Positions 1 through 9,410 are shown, counted from the first letter of the stretch. The stretch: DNA of 64,000 nucleotides from Flavitalea plasmicola (GCF_030546645.1 NZ_JAUOTO010000011.1:1-64000), one strand, 5' to 3'. The notes: generated from the letters alone by a model not told the origin. A program made the numbers and translations.

Positions 1-220
1 TGCAGCTTGCAGCTTGAGGCTATTCCAGCCCGCTTGTAGCTTGAAGCTTGCAGCTTGAGGCTATTCCAGCCCACTTGTAGCTAGCAGCTTGCAGCTTGAG
101 GCTATTCCAGCCCGCTTGTAGCTTGCAGCTTGCAGCTTGAGGCTATTCCAGCCCGCTTGTAGCTTGAAGCTTGCAGCTTGAGGCTATTCCAGCCCACTTG
201 CAGCTTGAGGCTACTCCAGC
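1..220. repeat. 41-bp tandem satellite running into the pyrR 3' end
   Basis: The block GAGGCTATTCC recurs at 16, 57, 98, 139 and 180, an exact 41-base period, and once more at 207 as GAGGCTACTCC in a unit shortened by 14 bases. Between these blocks lie heptamers of the form (C/T/A)AGCTTG. On the minus strand each unit reads CTGGAATAGCC where the end of pyrR reads CTGGAGTAGCC, so each unit carries a copy of the last two codons plus stop of pyrR. The array continues past the left edge of the window, so its full copy number is unknown. It has no spacer diversity and is not a CRISPR array. Confidence 0.9.
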
Positions 221-735
221 AGCGCCACTTCCTCTTTTCCGTCTTTTTCCTTCCAGAAAACTTTTACCTTCTGGGTGATGATGGAGTCGATGGATTTACC
301 CGTATAATCCGCTTGTATGGGCAATTGGCGGCTAAAGCGCCGGTCGATCAGGATGCAAAGCTCCACCTTGGCAGGCCTGCCGAAATCCAGCAGGGCGTCC
401 AGGGCGGCACGGATCGTTCTGCCTGTGTAGAGGACATCGTCGATGAGGATGACATTTTTATCTTCGATGGAAAAGGGAATGTCGGTCTTGTTCAGCTCGT
501 GAAGCCCCTTGCGCACATCATCCCGGTAGAAGGTGATGTCCAGCCTGCCATAACGGATCGCTGCGCCGGGCACCTGCTGTTTTAGCTGCGCTACGATACG
601 ATCGGAAAAATAGATGCCGCGGGGTTGAATGCCGATGAGCACGGTGTTCTCAAGGTTCAGGTGGTTTTCCAGCACCTGGTGGGTCAAACGCTGTATGGTG
701 ATAGCCAGTTGCTGCTCGTTCAGGATCGTCTTCAA
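211..735 (-). CDS. pyrR: PyrR, pyrimidine operon regulator / uracil phosphoribosyltransferase family
   Basis: 174 residues, full length for PyrR. In the family the protein transfers phosphoribose from PRPP to uracil and, in Firmicutes, binds pyr mRNA leaders; whether it regulates RNA here cannot be seen. The PRPP-binding loop VILIDDVLYTGRT lies at residues 95-107, and IGIQPRGIYFSDRI (34-47) is the usual phosphoribosyltransferase segment. The stop codon TAG falls inside the last, shortened unit of the 41-bp satellite, so the array lies directly downstream and, if pyrB or another pyr gene follows beyond the window edge, would sit inside that operon. Fold and family are certain; the regulatory role is inference. 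Confidence 0.93.
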   Translation of the reverse strand: MKTILNEQQLAITIQRLTHQVLENHLNLENTVLIGIQPRGIYFSDRIVAQLKQQVPGAAIRYGRLDITFYRDDVRKGLHELNKTDIPFSIEDKNVILIDDVLYTGRTIRAALDALLDFGRPAKVELCILIDRRFSRQLPIQADYTGKSIDSIITQKVKVFWKEKDGKEEVALLE

Positions 736-768
736 ACAAAGATATTTTTAATAAAAATAGGCAAAAAG

Positions 769-793
769 AAGAGACCGGCATCGCCGGTCTCTT
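769..793 (-). terminator. rho-independent terminator after the outer-membrane barrel gene
   Basis: An 11-bp perfect stem (AAGAGACCGGC / GCCGGTCTCTT) with a 3-base loop. On the minus strand it is followed by TCTTTTTGCC, so it ends the transcript of the barrel gene at 833-1405, just before the pyrR start. Confidence 0.85.
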
Positions 794-832
794 TACAAAC
801 TATACAAACATTCTTCAAAACACTAAAAAAAA

Positions 833-1405
833 CTACTTTTTGCTGCTCTCACCGAACATGTAGAATAAGCCTACCTGGAAACAGGTGTTCTTGCTGTCAC
901 TGCCGTCGGCGATCTTGGTAACGCCGAGGTTATAACGCACGTCAACACCAAGGTTAACATCGGGGATCACATAACCCGCGCCAAATGCCCATGCGAAATC
1001 CGTGGATTTGAAGGCATCCTTGTTGCTTTCGCTCTGGTCGCCTGCCTTAGCTTTCGCGCTCATCAGGAAGCCGATCTGGGGGCCCGTCTCGAAGAATACG
1101 CCCGCAGGGATCGTATACTTCACCAGTACGGGAATGTTGAGGTAATTGAGGGTTTGCTTGTAATCCGTACCGCTGATGGTGGTCTTTGCCCCCTGTCCGG
1201 AATAGACAACCTCAGGTTGCAAGCTCAACGCATCTGCCAGCGGTAATTTTACCAGGGCGCCTGCATTAAAGCTAACGAGGGTTTTTCCTCCGCCGCCAGT
1301 GATGTTGGCAAAGTTAGCGCCGGCTTTAACGCCAAATTGAACTTGAGCATTTACTCCAAAAATTGATGCAGTGAAAACGGTTAGTACTAACGCGAGTTTT
1401 TTCAT
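833..1405 (-). CDS. small outer-membrane beta-barrel protein (porin-like, PorT/OmpW-type fold)
   Basis: 190 residues from the chosen start, an ATG at 1405 that opens a clear signal peptide (MKKLALVLTVFTASIFGVNA, cleaved before QVQFG). A longer frame reaches 1477 but its extra residues are not signal-like and would lie upstream of the promoter. The mature part alternates aromatic or hydrophobic with polar residues (QVQFGVKAGANFANI, VGLFYMFG at the end) as in the outer membrane beta-barrel domain common in Bacteroidota. No enzyme motif is seen. It has its own promoter and terminator, so it is monocistronic. Specific cargo or partner unknown. Confidence 0.85.
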   Translation of the reverse strand: MKKLALVLTVFTASIFGVNAQVQFGVKAGANFANITGGGGKTLVSFNAGALVKLPLADALSLQPEVVYSGQGAKTTISGTDYKQTLNYLNIPVLVKYTIPAGVFFETGPQIGFLMSAKAKAGDQSESNKDAFKSTDFAWAFGAGYVIPDVNLGVDVRYNLGVTKIADGSDSKNTCFQVGLFYMFGESSKK

Positions 1406-1440
1406 AATAGAGAATTTAGGTGTTTGGTTTAAAACTGTCG

Positions 1441-1472
1441 CAAATCTAATGTGCTGATTTGTAATGAGCAAT
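1441..1472 (-). promoter_or_regulatory. Bacteroidota-type promoter of the barrel gene
   Basis: On the minus strand ATTG (1472-1469), a 20-base spacer, then TAGATTTG (1448-1441), an exact match to the TAnnTTTG -7 box. The start codon at 1405 would follow a leader of about 30 bases. This placement supports the shorter start of the gene. Confidence 0.55.
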
Positions 1473-1620
1473 ACCACGAAAAGAGTATTTTTTTATTGTG
1501 TAATACTAAAAATATGCGAAATGACTTTTAATATGATATGATTATCATTGTGATATAAATATGTCAGCATGTAATATGTAATGCCGTCTGCACTAGAAAA
1601 AAAGGACGAACAGGCTAAAA

Positions 1621-1648
1621 AAATTGCCGGAAATTGACTTCCGGCAAT
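1621..1648 (-). terminator. rho-independent terminator after pruA
   Basis: A perfect 10-bp stem ATTGCCGGAA / TTCCGGCAAT (1623-1632 and 1639-1648) with a 6-base loop, followed on the minus strand by seven or more T. It lies 72 bases after the pruA stop. Confidence 0.85.
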
Positions 1649-1719
1649 AAATAAAATATAAAATATATGCGTAGTTACACTTTTGAGGGTGCGTAGATGT
1701 CCCCTGGTGCAGTGCGTAT

Positions 1720-3351
1720 TTACTCCTGCGAAAGGAACGGATATCTATAATCGGTGGGTGGTACAAATGTCTCTTTGATGGTCCGGGCACTGAGCCAGCG
1801 ATATAGATTGAGAATAGATCCTGCCTTGTCATTCGTACCGGAAGCCCTGGCTCCTCCAAAAGGTTGTTGTCCGACCACGGCGCCGGTGGGCTTATCGTTG
1901 ATGTAAAAGTTACCTGCGGCCTGTCGCAGCCTGTCTGTCGCCAGCTCAACGGCATTTCTGTCCTTCGAGATGATGGAGCCTGTCAGCGCATAGGGGGAGG
2001 TAGTGTTCACGAGGTCCAGCACCTGTTCGAATTCGGAAGGTTTGTATACATACACCGTTAGCACGGGTCCGAAGATCTCTTCACACATCGTTACGAATTT
2101 CGGGTCTTTGGCTTCGATGACGGTAGGCTCGATGAAGTATCCTTTTGACTTGTCGCATTTGCCGCCGGCCCAGATCACGGCTTTCGGGTCGTTCTTTGCT
2201 TTATCAATGTAGGACTGGATCTTATCGAAGCTTTTTTCGTCGATGACGGCGTTGATGAAGTTGGAAAAGTTCTCCACGGTGCCCATCTTAAAGCTATTGA
2301 TCCCTTCGATGAGCTTCGCTTTGACGGCGGCTGCGAGATTTTCCGGGATATAGGCACGGGAGGCGGCGGAGCATTTCTGTCCCTGGAATTCGAAGGCGCC
2401 CCGGAGCAGGGCTGTCGCCAGCACATCCGGGTCGGCGCTTTCATGCGCCAGCACGAAGTCCTTGCCCCCTGTCTCGCCGACGATACGGGGATACGAGCGG
2501 TATCTGCTGATATTCTCACCGATGGTTTTCCAGATGGCGTTGAAGACGCCTGTGGAACCTGTAAAATGGATGCCTGCGAAGTCCGGATGGCTGAAGCAGA
2601 CCTTCCCCAGGGCCGGTCCGTCGACATAAATAAGGTTGATGACGCCGTCGGGCAGGCCAGCTTCCTTCAGGATGCGCATGAACATCTGCGCGGAGAAAAC
2701 CTGCGTATTCGCCGGCTTCCAGACCACGGTGTTACCGCACATAGCGGCGGAGGTGGGCAGGTTGCCCCCGATGGCGGTGAAGTTGAAGGGGGTGATCGCC
2801 AGGACAAAGCCTTCCAGAGGGCGATACTCCAGCCTGTTATGAACGCCCGGGCTGCTGATGGGCTGCTGCCGGTAAATCTCGCTGAGGAAATGGACGTTCC
2901 AACGGAGGAAGTCGATGATCTCGCAGGCGCTGTCGATCTCCGCCTGGTAGGCATTCTTGCTTTGGCCCAGCATCGTGGTGCCATTCATGTAGCTCCGGTA
3001 TTTCGTGGCGATGAGGTCTGCTGCCTTTAAGAAGATAGCGGCCCTGTTCTCCCAACTGACGGCGGCCCATGCGGCTTTGGCCTGCAGTGCCGCGTCGATG
3101 GCCTGCTGCACATGGCTTTCATCTCCTGCATGGAAGAAACCTAATGTATGGGCGATCTCATGGGGGGGATGCATCGTTACCTTCTTTCCTGTCCTTACTT
3201 CCTGACCGCCGATGTACATGGGGACATCGTGCGTTGTCTTTTTTAATTCCTGTAAGGTTTGTTTCAGCACTTCTTTTTCCTTGCTGCCCGGACCATAGCC
3301 GAGTACGGGTTCATTGACAGGCGCAGGGTAATTGAAATAACCTAGATTCAT
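1720..3351 (-). CDS. pruA: L-glutamate gamma-semialdehyde dehydrogenase (P5C dehydrogenase)
   Basis: 543 residues, the usual length of the stand-alone P5C dehydrogenase. It oxidises glutamate semialdehyde (from proline or ornithine) to glutamate with NAD+. Visible aldehyde dehydrogenase features: FTGSTGVF (263-270) for the cofactor loop, the general-base region GETGGKD with Glu293, and the catalytic nucleophile Cys327 in FQGQKCSAAS. N-terminal sequence up to about residue 60 matches the PruA-specific extension. It sits 41 bases after prfB on the same strand, so the two may share a transcript. The ornithine aminotransferase at 51.1-52.4 kb makes the substrate of this enzyme, which suggests an ornithine-to-glutamate route. 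Confidence 0.96.
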   Translation of the reverse strand: MNLGYFNYPAPVNEPVLGYGPGSKEKEVLKQTLQELKKTTHDVPMYIGGQEVRTGKKVTMHPPHEIAHTLGFFHAGDESHVQQAIDAALQAKAAWAAVSWENRAAIFLKAADLIATKYRSYMNGTTMLGQSKNAYQAEIDSACEIIDFLRWNVHFLSEIYRQQPISSPGVHNRLEYRPLEGFVLAITPFNFTAIGGNLPTSAAMCGNTVVWKPANTQVFSAQMFMRILKEAGLPDGVINLIYVDGPALGKVCFSHPDFAGIHFTGSTGVFNAIWKTIGENISRYRSYPRIVGETGGKDFVLAHESADPDVLATALLRGAFEFQGQKCSAASRAYIPENLAAAVKAKLIEGINSFKMGTVENFSNFINAVIDEKSFDKIQSYIDKAKNDPKAVIWAGGKCDKSKGYFIEPTVIEAKDPKFVTMCEEIFGPVLTVYVYKPSEFEQVLDLVNTTSPYALTGSIISKDRNAVELATDRLRQAAGNFYINDKPTGAVVGQQPFGGARASGTNDKAGSILNLYRWLSARTIKETFVPPTDYRYPFLSQE

Positions 3352-3392
3352 TTGCGTAGTATAAGTATATTTTATGAATGCGTCACGTTGGA

Positions 3393-4482
3393 TCAGGCGC
3401 TTTCCTTTTCGCTCATCAGGTAAGCTTTGATAAAGCCGTCCAGCTCCCCGTCCATCACAGGCTGCACATTGCCCACCTCATAATCCGTCCGGTGGTCCTT
3501 TATCATCTTGTAGGGGTGGAATACGTAGCTGCGGATCTGGGAGCCCCACTCGATCTTCTTCTTGGTGGAGTTGGTGGCATTCTTCAGCTCTTCCCGTCGA
3601 CGCAGCTCTTCTTCGTACAGCCGGCTTTTCAGCATTTTCAGGGCTTTTTCCCTGTTCTCTCCCTGGGTGCGCGCCTGCTGGCACTCTACGATGATGCCGC
3701 TGGGAATATGTTTCAGCCGTACGGCCGTCTCCACCTTGTTCACGTTCTGACCACCCTTACCGCCACTGCGATAGAACTCCCATTCCAGGTCCGCAGGGCT
3801 GACCTCGATCTCGATGCTGTCATCCACCAGCGGGTATACGAAGATGGAGGCAAAGGAAGTATGGCGCCGGGCATTGCTGTCGAAAGGAGAGATCCTCACC
3901 AGGCGGTGAACCCCGCTTTCCGCTTTCAGGAACCCATAGGCGAAAGGACCGTCGAACTGGATGGTAGCGCTCTTGATGCCGGCGCCTTCCCCGTCCTGCA
4001 GGTCCAGCTCCGTGAGGTGCCAGCCCTGCTTTTCCCCGTACATGCGGTACATCCGCAACAGCATCTCCGCCCAGTCCTGGCTTTCGGTGCCGCCGGCTCC
4101 TGAGTTGATCTGCATCACTGCCGGCAGCTCGTCCTCGGGCTGGTTAAGCGTACTCTTGAACTCGGCTTCCTCTATCTGACGGAGGGCTTTTTCATATGCT
4201 TCGCGGGTCTCTTCCTCCGTGGCTTCCCCCGCTTTCCAGAAGTCGAATAATACGGCAAAGTCCTCTACGGCCGTCTGTACGGAATCGTATAGCTTTACCC
4301 AATATTCGTTCAGCTTGATGTTCTTAAGAATTTCTGTCGCGCGCTTGTTGTCGTCCCAGAAGCCTGGGCTCAGAGATAGCTGCCTTTCCTCGGTTATCTT
4401 GTATGTGCGGCTCTCCACGTCAAAGAAACCTCCTCAAAACCACCACACGGTCTCTCATACTTTTGATCTGTTCTTGTGTCAT
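3393..4482 (-). CDS. prfB: peptide chain release factor 2, with programmed +1 frameshift
   Basis: RF2 ends translation at UGA and UAA. Two reading frames must be joined: 20 codons from the ATG at 4482 (starting MTQEQIKSM) end in an in-frame TGA at 4422-4420, and the remaining frame, running to 3393, continues after a +1 shift. The slip site is CTT TGA C, with AGGAGG placed a few bases upstream (4434-4429) as the internal Shine-Dalgarno stimulator, so this is the classical autoregulatory frameshift. The joined protein is about 362 residues with SPF near residues 198-200 (stop-codon recognition) and the peptidyl-hydrolysis motif GGQ near 243-245. Annotating only the downstream frame would give a falsely short protein starting at GTG or ATG. 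Confidence 0.96.
4420..4434 (-). promoter_or_regulatory. prfB recoding signal (internal SD plus slippery CUU UGA C)
   Basis: On the minus strand AGGAGG TTT CTT TGA C. The AGGAGG is notable because ordinary starts in this window lack Shine-Dalgarno sequences. Low RF2 lets the ribosome slip forward and make RF2. Confidence 0.93.
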
Positions 4483-4544
4483 AGGCCGCAAAGTTACGAA
4501 AAAACGGCTTAAGTTTTCCGGCGGGGAAAGCGTTAACTTTAAGC

Positions 4545-5684
4545 ATGTCTTATCCGATGATGCGAAACATTTTGTATGGAGCGATACTGATGTTGCTGCC
4601 GGCTGCAAGCCTCACCGTGAGGGGGCAATCCGTCCTGCAGGCCGGCTTTGACCCTTCCGAATACCTGGCGATGCTCAGGATAGATTTTACCGGCCAGGAT
4701 TCTCTCTCTTCCCTTCCTGCCAGCGACAGCGGGTTCAGGGTAAATCCGCCTGAAGGCTATATCCGGCAATATCGCAGCGCCGAGGCCGGATTTAAAAATC
4801 GCTGGTCCATGTGGTATCGTCGCGACCGTAAGGTCGCTGTCATCAGTATCCGCGGCACCATTGCCGATGCAGCCAGCTGGCTGGCAAATTTTTACGCGGC
4901 CCTGGTCCCTGCCAATGGGGTGCTTCAGCTCAGCGACAGCAATGTCTTTGCCTATCAGCTGGCGGCTGACGAAAAAGCCATGGTCCATGTCGGATGGCTG
5001 GTGAGCCTGGGTTTTCTGGCGCCCAGTATGGTGCAGCAGATCCGGAAAGCTTATGAAAAAGGCATCCATGATTTTATCATCAGCGGCCATAGCCAGGGCG
5101 GGGCCATTGCTTTTCTTACCAGCAGTTATCTTCATTACCTGGTGGAAAAAGAGCAGCTGCCTTCGGACATTGTATTTAAGACATACTGCAGCGCCGGTCC
5201 CAAACCGGGCAATCTTTACTATGCTTATGATTTCGATTTCATCACCCGCAACGGGTGGGGTTTTAATGTGGTAAACGCTGCCGATTGGGTGCCGGAAAGC
5301 CCTTTTTCCATACAGACGGTAGCCGATTTCAATAAGACGAACCCATTTATGCATGTCGACCTGGCGTTGAAAAAACAACCTTTTCTCGTCCGCTGGTATC
5401 TAAAAGGAAAATATAACAGGCTCAGGAGATCCACCCGCAAGGCGCAGAGAAATTTCAGGAACGTGCTGGGGAATGTAATGTACAGGCAGGCGAAGAAGAC
5501 ATTGCCGCAGTTGAAGGCGCCGGTGTATTCCAATGGGTATAACTATCAGCGGGCGGGTGTGCCGATCGTGCTGCAGCCCGACTCCATCTATTACCAAAAA
5601 TTTCCGGATATACCGGGGAGGGTGTTCCAGCACCATCTGTTCGAGCCGTATTATTGGATGGTAAAAAGGTACTACGGCAGGTAG
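4545..5684 (+). CDS. secreted lipase-like alpha/beta hydrolase (lipase class 3 type)
   Basis: 379 residues from the first ATG; starts at 4557 or 4560 are also possible and give a tidier signal peptide (MRNILYGAILMLLPAASLTV). A -7-like TAACTTTA at 4534-4541 would place the mRNA start close to the first ATG, which favours the later starts. The nucleophile elbow GHSQG is at 181-185 (Ser183), and VISIRGT near 99-105 fits the strand carrying the oxyanion hole of fungal-type class 3 lipases. Candidate acid and His follow in the C-terminal half. It is probably exported and acts on lipid or ester substrates; the substrate cannot be read from the sequence. Confidence 0.8.
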   Translation: MSYPMMRNILYGAILMLLPAASLTVRGQSVLQAGFDPSEYLAMLRIDFTGQDSLSSLPASDSGFRVNPPEGYIRQYRSAEAGFKNRWSMWYRRDRKVAVISIRGTIADAASWLANFYAALVPANGVLQLSDSNVFAYQLAADEKAMVHVGWLVSLGFLAPSMVQQIRKAYEKGIHDFIISGHSQGGAIAFLTSSYLHYLVEKEQLPSDIVFKTYCSAGPKPGNLYYAYDFDFITRNGWGFNVVNAADWVPESPFSIQTVADFNKTNPFMHVDLALKKQPFLVRWYLKGKYNRLRRSTRKAQRNFRNVLGNVMYRQAKKTLPQLKAPVYSNGYNYQRAGVPIVLQPDSIYYQKFPDIPGRVFQHHLFEPYYWMVKRYYGR

Positions 5685-5813
5685 TATTGGGGAGAAAATT
5701 ACACAAATGGATGTCTTAACATTTCTATAGCTCCCTTTGGGAATTTTCTGGCAGGGTTATTGAAAATTATAATCCATATTGATTACCATTCTTTCATTTT
5801 AAATCTTATAGTC

Positions 5814-6116
5814 ATGAGTGCGCAAAAAGTAATTGTAGGGGCTTTGGCCGGATTGGTTGCCGGCGTAGCCATCGGTGTTTTGACTGCCCCCGCTGAAGGA
5901 GCAGAAACCCGCCAACGCATTGCGGATACAGCTGAGAACCTGAAGAGAAAGCTCCGGCATCTGAGAGGGGTCACCGCGGATGAGCTGGACGAGCTAAAAG
6001 AAATCTTTGAAAAAGAGACACAGGGCCTGAAAGAGGATGTACGTGAGCGTGTGCTGGAATTGATCAAGGCAGCTAAAGTTAAAGGCAATCACATAAAGGA
6101 AACTGCATTGTCCTAG
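5814..6116 (+). CDS. YtxH domain protein
   Basis: 100 residues from the ATG at 5814; an upstream in-frame ATG at 5760 gives non-conserved residues. One N-terminal glycine/alanine-rich hydrophobic segment (VIVGALAGLVAGVAIGVLTAP, about residues 6-26) is followed by a charged amphipathic helix region (KRKLRHLRG and ELKEIFEKE), the YtxH family layout. These are small membrane-anchored or gas-vesicle-like stress proteins of unknown biochemical role. It is monocistronic, with a strong terminator 37 bases downstream. Confidence 0.85.
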   Translation: MSAQKVIVGALAGLVAGVAIGVLTAPAEGAETRQRIADTAENLKRKLRHLRGVTADELDELKEIFEKETQGLKEDVRERVLELIKAAKVKGNHIKETALS

Positions 6117-6152
6117 GCAGATCGGTCATTGGGCCCATCGCCGGAAGACGTG

Positions 6153-6183
6153 GCCGGCCACCATTGGTGGGCGGCTTTTTTTT
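6153..6183 (+). terminator. rho-independent terminator after the YtxH gene
   Basis: GCCGGCCACC / GGTGGGCGGC with one mismatch and a 3-base loop, followed by eight T. Confidence 0.85.
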
Positions 6184-6270
6184 ATGTGTCAGGTTTAGGT
6201 ATAACGGCTGTCCGACCATTGGACGTTTTTTTGTGTAATTTGCAGCCTTTACAAAGCACTACACAAGACT

Positions 6271-7287
6271 ATGACTATAGATCTTCGTTCGGACACCGTT
6301 ACGCGTCCTACACCCGCCATGCTGCAGGCGATGATGCAGGCCAGCGTGGGGGATGATGTTTTTGGAGAGGATCCATCGATCAACCAGCTGGAGGCGAAGG
6401 CAGCCCGGCTCTTTGGAATGGAGGCGGCCCTTTATTGTCCCACCGGCACGATGTCCAATCAGATAGCCATTAAATGTCACACGCAACCCGGCGACGAGGT
6501 GATATGCGAGAAAAATGCACATGTATATATATATGAGGGGGGCGGTATAGCCTTCAATTCCGGCTCGCAAGTGCGGGCTGTGGAAGGCGACCGTGGACGC
6601 ATCGCGGCGGCGCAGGTGTCGGCGGTGATCAATCCGGATGATGTGCATAAGGCCCGTACTTCCCTGGTCTGCCTGGAAAATACTTCCAATCGGGGAGGCG
6701 GGAGCTGCTATGACCTGGAAGAAGTAAAGAAGATCAGGCAGGTGTGCGCGGACAACCACCTCAAGCTACATCTCGACGGGGCCAGGTTATTCAATGCCCT
6801 GGTAGCCAGCAAACAAGCCCCGGCTGACTATGGCCGGCTTTTCGACAGTATATCCGTATGCCTCAACAAGGGGTTGGGATGCCCCATCGGCAGCATTCTC
6901 ATGGGGCCGGCAGCCTTTATCCGGCAAGCCCGGCGGATACGAAAAGTATTGGGGGGCGGGATGCGCCAGGCTGGTTTTATGGCCGCCGCCGGCATCTATG
7001 CCCTGGAGCACCATGTGGAGCGGCTGTCCGAAGACCACGCCCACGCGTCTCTTATAGGGGAGGCCCTGGCGAAAAAGAGCTTTGTCAATCGCGTTCTGCC
7101 AGTGGAAACCAATATTATCCTTTTCGAAGTGGACGAGCCTTATTGCGCCAGGACCATCGCAGCTCAGCTGAAGGAAGCGGGTATTCTCGCGATCGCCATC
7201 TCCGCCAACCAGTTGCGATTTGTCACCCACCTTGATATTTCGCCGCAAATGACAGATCAGGTGATCAATATCATCGGGAGTCTGTAA
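6271..7287 (+). CDS. ltaE: low-specificity L-threonine aldolase
   Basis: 338 residues, typical length. A PLP enzyme that splits L-threonine or L-allo-threonine into glycine and acetaldehyde. It starts with the family hallmark [11 protein letters not shown], has HLDGARL at 167-173 (the Asp contacts the PLP ring nitrogen) and the Schiff-base Lys200 in [21 protein letters not shown] box at 6236-6244 lies about 27 bases upstream and resembles the -7 region used by other genes here. pgi follows after 25 bases and may be cotranscribed, although no functional link is obvious. Confidence 0.93.
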   Translation: MTIDLRSDTVTRPTPAMLQAMMQASVGDDVFGEDPSINQLEAKAARLFGMEAALYCPTGTMSNQIAIKCHTQPGDEVICEKNAHVYIYEGGGIAFNSGSQVRAVEGDRGRIAAAQVSAVINPDDVHKARTSLVCLENTSNRGGGSCYDLEEVKKIRQVCADNHLKLHLDGARLFNALVASKQAPADYGRLFDSISVCLNKGLGCPIGSILMGPAAFIRQARRIRKVLGGGMRQAGFMAAAGIYALEHHVERLSEDHAHASLIGEALAKKSFVNRVLPVETNIILFEVDEPYCARTIAAQLKEAGILAIAISANQLRFVTHLDISPQMTDQVINIIGSL

Positions 7288-7312
7288 ATTTATAACCTCA
7301 AAAGCTTATATT

Positions 7313-8944
7313 ATGTTTCCGAAAGTAGCACCTAACGGCACAGCAGCATGGCAGCAGTTACAACAGCACTACCAGACAGAGGTGATGAAACACCTTCATA
7401 TGCGATCCCTTTTCAAGGAAGACCCTGATCGTTTTGCAAAATACTCTCTTCAGCTGGATGATATCCTTTTCGACTTTTCCAAGAATATCGTTACGGATAA
7501 GACACTTGGCCTGCTGCGTCAGCTGGCGGCGGAATCCAAGGTGAAAGAGGCCATCGAGGCCATGTTCACGGGTGAAAAGATCAACGAGACCGAGGGGCGC
7601 AGCGTACTGCATACGGCGCTGCGCAATTTTTCCGGAGAGCCAGTGTACAGCGAGGGTAAGGACGTCATGCCCGATGTCCTGCGGGTGCTGGCGCAAATAA
7701 AAGCTTTCTGCGCCCGGATACACAGCGGGGAATGGAAAGGATACACAGGCAAAAAGATCAAATATATCGTCAATATCGGCATTGGCGGCAGCGACCTTGG
7801 GCCTGTGATGGTGACTGAAGCGTTGAGACCATATTGGGTAGCGGGGATACAGACCTATTTTGTTTCCAATGTGGATGGTACGCATATTGCCGAAACCCTG
7901 AAGAAAGTAAGCCCGGAAGAGGTGCTGTTCCTCATTGCTTCCAAGACCTTTACTACGCAGGAGACGATGACCAACGCCCACACGGCTCGCAGCTGGTTCC
8001 TGCAGTCCGCGAAGGACGAGGCACAGGTAGCCAAGCATTTCGTGGCTTTGTCGACCAATGAGAAAGAGGTGGTAAAGTTCGGCATCGATAAGGCCAATAT
8101 GTTCGAATTCTGGGATTGGGTAGGCGGACGCTACTCCCTGTGGAGCGCCATTGGTCTTTCCATCGCGCTGACGGTGGGATTTGAGCATTTCGAGATGCTT
8201 CTAAAGGGAGCTCATGCAGCTGACCTGCATTTCCGCAACACTCCTTTTGAAAAGAATATTCCGGTGACGATGGCGCTGATCGGACTTTGGTATACCAATT
8301 TCTTCGGGTCGCAGACGGAAGCCATCCTTCCTTATGACCAGTATATGCACCGGTTTGCCGCTTATTTCCAGCAGGGGAATATGGAGAGCAATGGGAAGAG
8401 CGTGGATCGTAATGGTATACCTGTAGAATGGGCCACTGGTCCCGTAGTATGGGGAGAGCCGGGGACCAATGGTCAGCATGCTTTTTACCAGCTGATCCAC
8501 CAGGGTAAGCCATTGATTCCCTGTGATTTTATCGCACCTGCTATCAGTCATAATCCCATTGGCGACCACCACATGAAGCTCCTTTCCAACTTTTTTGCCC
8601 AGACTCAGGCATTGATGAATGGCAAGACCGGGGCTGAGCTGGAGGCAGAAAAGGTGCCGGCAGCGTTGATACCCTACAAAATGTTCAGCGGCAACCGGCC
8701 CACCAATTCTTTCCTGGTGAAAGAGATTACCCCTTTTAGTCTGGGCGAGCTGATCGCATTGTACGAGCATAAGATCTTCGTGCAGGGGGTAATATGGAAT
8801 ATCTATACTTTCGATCAGTGGGGTGTGGAGCTGGGCAAGCAGCTGGCGGGCAAGATCCTGCCCGAGCTGCAGGGTGGGGAAGATGTGAGGAGCCACGACA
8901 GCTCGACCAATGGGCTGATCAATACGTATAAAAAGATGCGATAG
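7313..8944 (+). CDS. pgi: glucose-6-phosphate isomerase
   Basis: 543 residues, full length. Interconverts glucose 6-phosphate and fructose 6-phosphate in the cytoplasm. The sugar-phosphate loop [10 protein letters not shown] is at 155-164; the region with [11 protein letters not shown] near residue 385 and the C-terminal [10 protein letters not shown] are PGI signatures. ltaE lies 25 bases upstream on the same strand. No rearrangement or odd residue is seen. Confidence 0.97.
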   Translation: MFPKVAPNGTAAWQQLQQHYQTEVMKHLHMRSLFKEDPDRFAKYSLQLDDILFDFSKNIVTDKTLGLLRQLAAESKVKEAIEAMFTGEKINETEGRSVLHTALRNFSGEPVYSEGKDVMPDVLRVLAQIKAFCARIHSGEWKGYTGKKIKYIVNIGIGGSDLGPVMVTEALRPYWVAGIQTYFVSNVDGTHIAETLKKVSPEEVLFLIASKTFTTQETMTNAHTARSWFLQSAKDEAQVAKHFVALSTNEKEVVKFGIDKANMFEFWDWVGGRYSLWSAIGLSIALTVGFEHFEMLLKGAHAADLHFRNTPFEKNIPVTMALIGLWYTNFFGSQTEAILPYDQYMHRFAAYFQQGNMESNGKSVDRNGIPVEWATGPVVWGEPGTNGQHAFYQLIHQGKPLIPCDFIAPAISHNPIGDHHMKLLSNFFAQTQALMNGKTGAELEAEKVPAALIPYKMFSGNRPTNSFLVKEITPFSLGELIALYEHKIFVQGVIWNIYTFDQWGVELGKQLAGKILPELQGGEDVRSHDSSTNGLINTYKKMR

Positions 8945-8995
8945 GTCTTATGTAATGTTCCTGGTATCGGCATCCTGTCGGGAAAACCAGGTTTT

Positions 8996-9331
8996 ATGAA
9001 TAGATCTTTAACCATGACGTTGCTGGTAGCGGGGCTTACCTGCAACGTTTTTGTTTTTGGACAAGTCAAAAGCGGCAGGACGCAGCTGCCTCCGCTGGTG
9101 TTGAAGTCTGACCCGGTACTGGTGGCGCCGGGGTTTGTGCGGCCCGCTCCCTTGTTTATGCCGCTACCGGGTGGCAGACCGGTGATCGCTCCGGTGCGGG
9201 TGGTGCCGCATGATGATTCGATTCGAATCTTGCGGCCGGATAATATGCCTTGTTTGGTGACGAAGGTCATGGTAGAGCCCATACCGGTGAAAATATTGCA
9301 CCCGAGAGAGCCTATGCCCGTGAAGCAATAA
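8996..9331 (+). CDS. small proline-rich secreted protein, unknown function
   Basis: 111 residues. Residues 1-22 (MNRSLTMTLLVAGLTCNVFV then FG) look like a signal peptide. The mature part is short, rich in Pro and Val (PAPLFMPLPGGRP, IAPVRVVPHDD) and has no domain that I recognise. It starts 51 bases after pgi. There is a Cys in the signal peptide and one in the mature region, so no disulfide pattern. Gene-like because it has a good start and export signal, but a short non-conserved frame cannot be excluded. Confidence 0.55.
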   Translation: MNRSLTMTLLVAGLTCNVFVFGQVKSGRTQLPPLVLKSDPVLVAPGFVRPAPLFMPLPGGRPVIAPVRVVPHDDSIRILRPDNMPCLVTKVMVEPIPVKILHPREPMPVKQ

Positions 9332-9356
9332 AAAGGGCGGTGTAGATACACCACCC
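9330..9356 (-). terminator. terminator of the tRNA-like gene
   Basis: GGGCGGTGTA / TACACCACCC with one mismatch. The minus strand continues CTTTTTATT, so it fits the end of the minus-strand tRNA transcript 55 bases away. On the plus strand it has no T run. Confidence 0.65.
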
Positions 9357-9410
9357 GGCTAAGGTCTAACCATTGTTGCTATAAAAAAATGGCGGGATCA
9401 GTCCCTGCCC

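Larger units (their letters stand above)
1406..1719. other. intergenic region between pruA and the barrel gene
   Basis: 314 bases without a gene. It holds the barrel promoter at its left end and the pruA terminator at 1623-1648. The AT-rich middle (about 1480-1590) shows only short imperfect symmetries and no RNA gene that I can recognise. Confidence 0.6.

Noticed and set aside
1-220. Possible CRISPR array at the left edge
   Set aside because: All parts of the 41-bp unit repeat; there are no unique spacers and no cas genes.
3378-4103. A 241-codon plus-strand frame within prfB and a 195-codon frame within pruA (2443-3030)
   Set aside because: Both are antisense shadows of highly conserved enzymes with no protein-like features.
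8950-8999. Terminator after pgi (CCTGGT / ACCAGG with TTTT)
   Set aside because: Only 6 pairs around a loop of about 20 bases, and the T run overlaps the next start codon; too weak to list.
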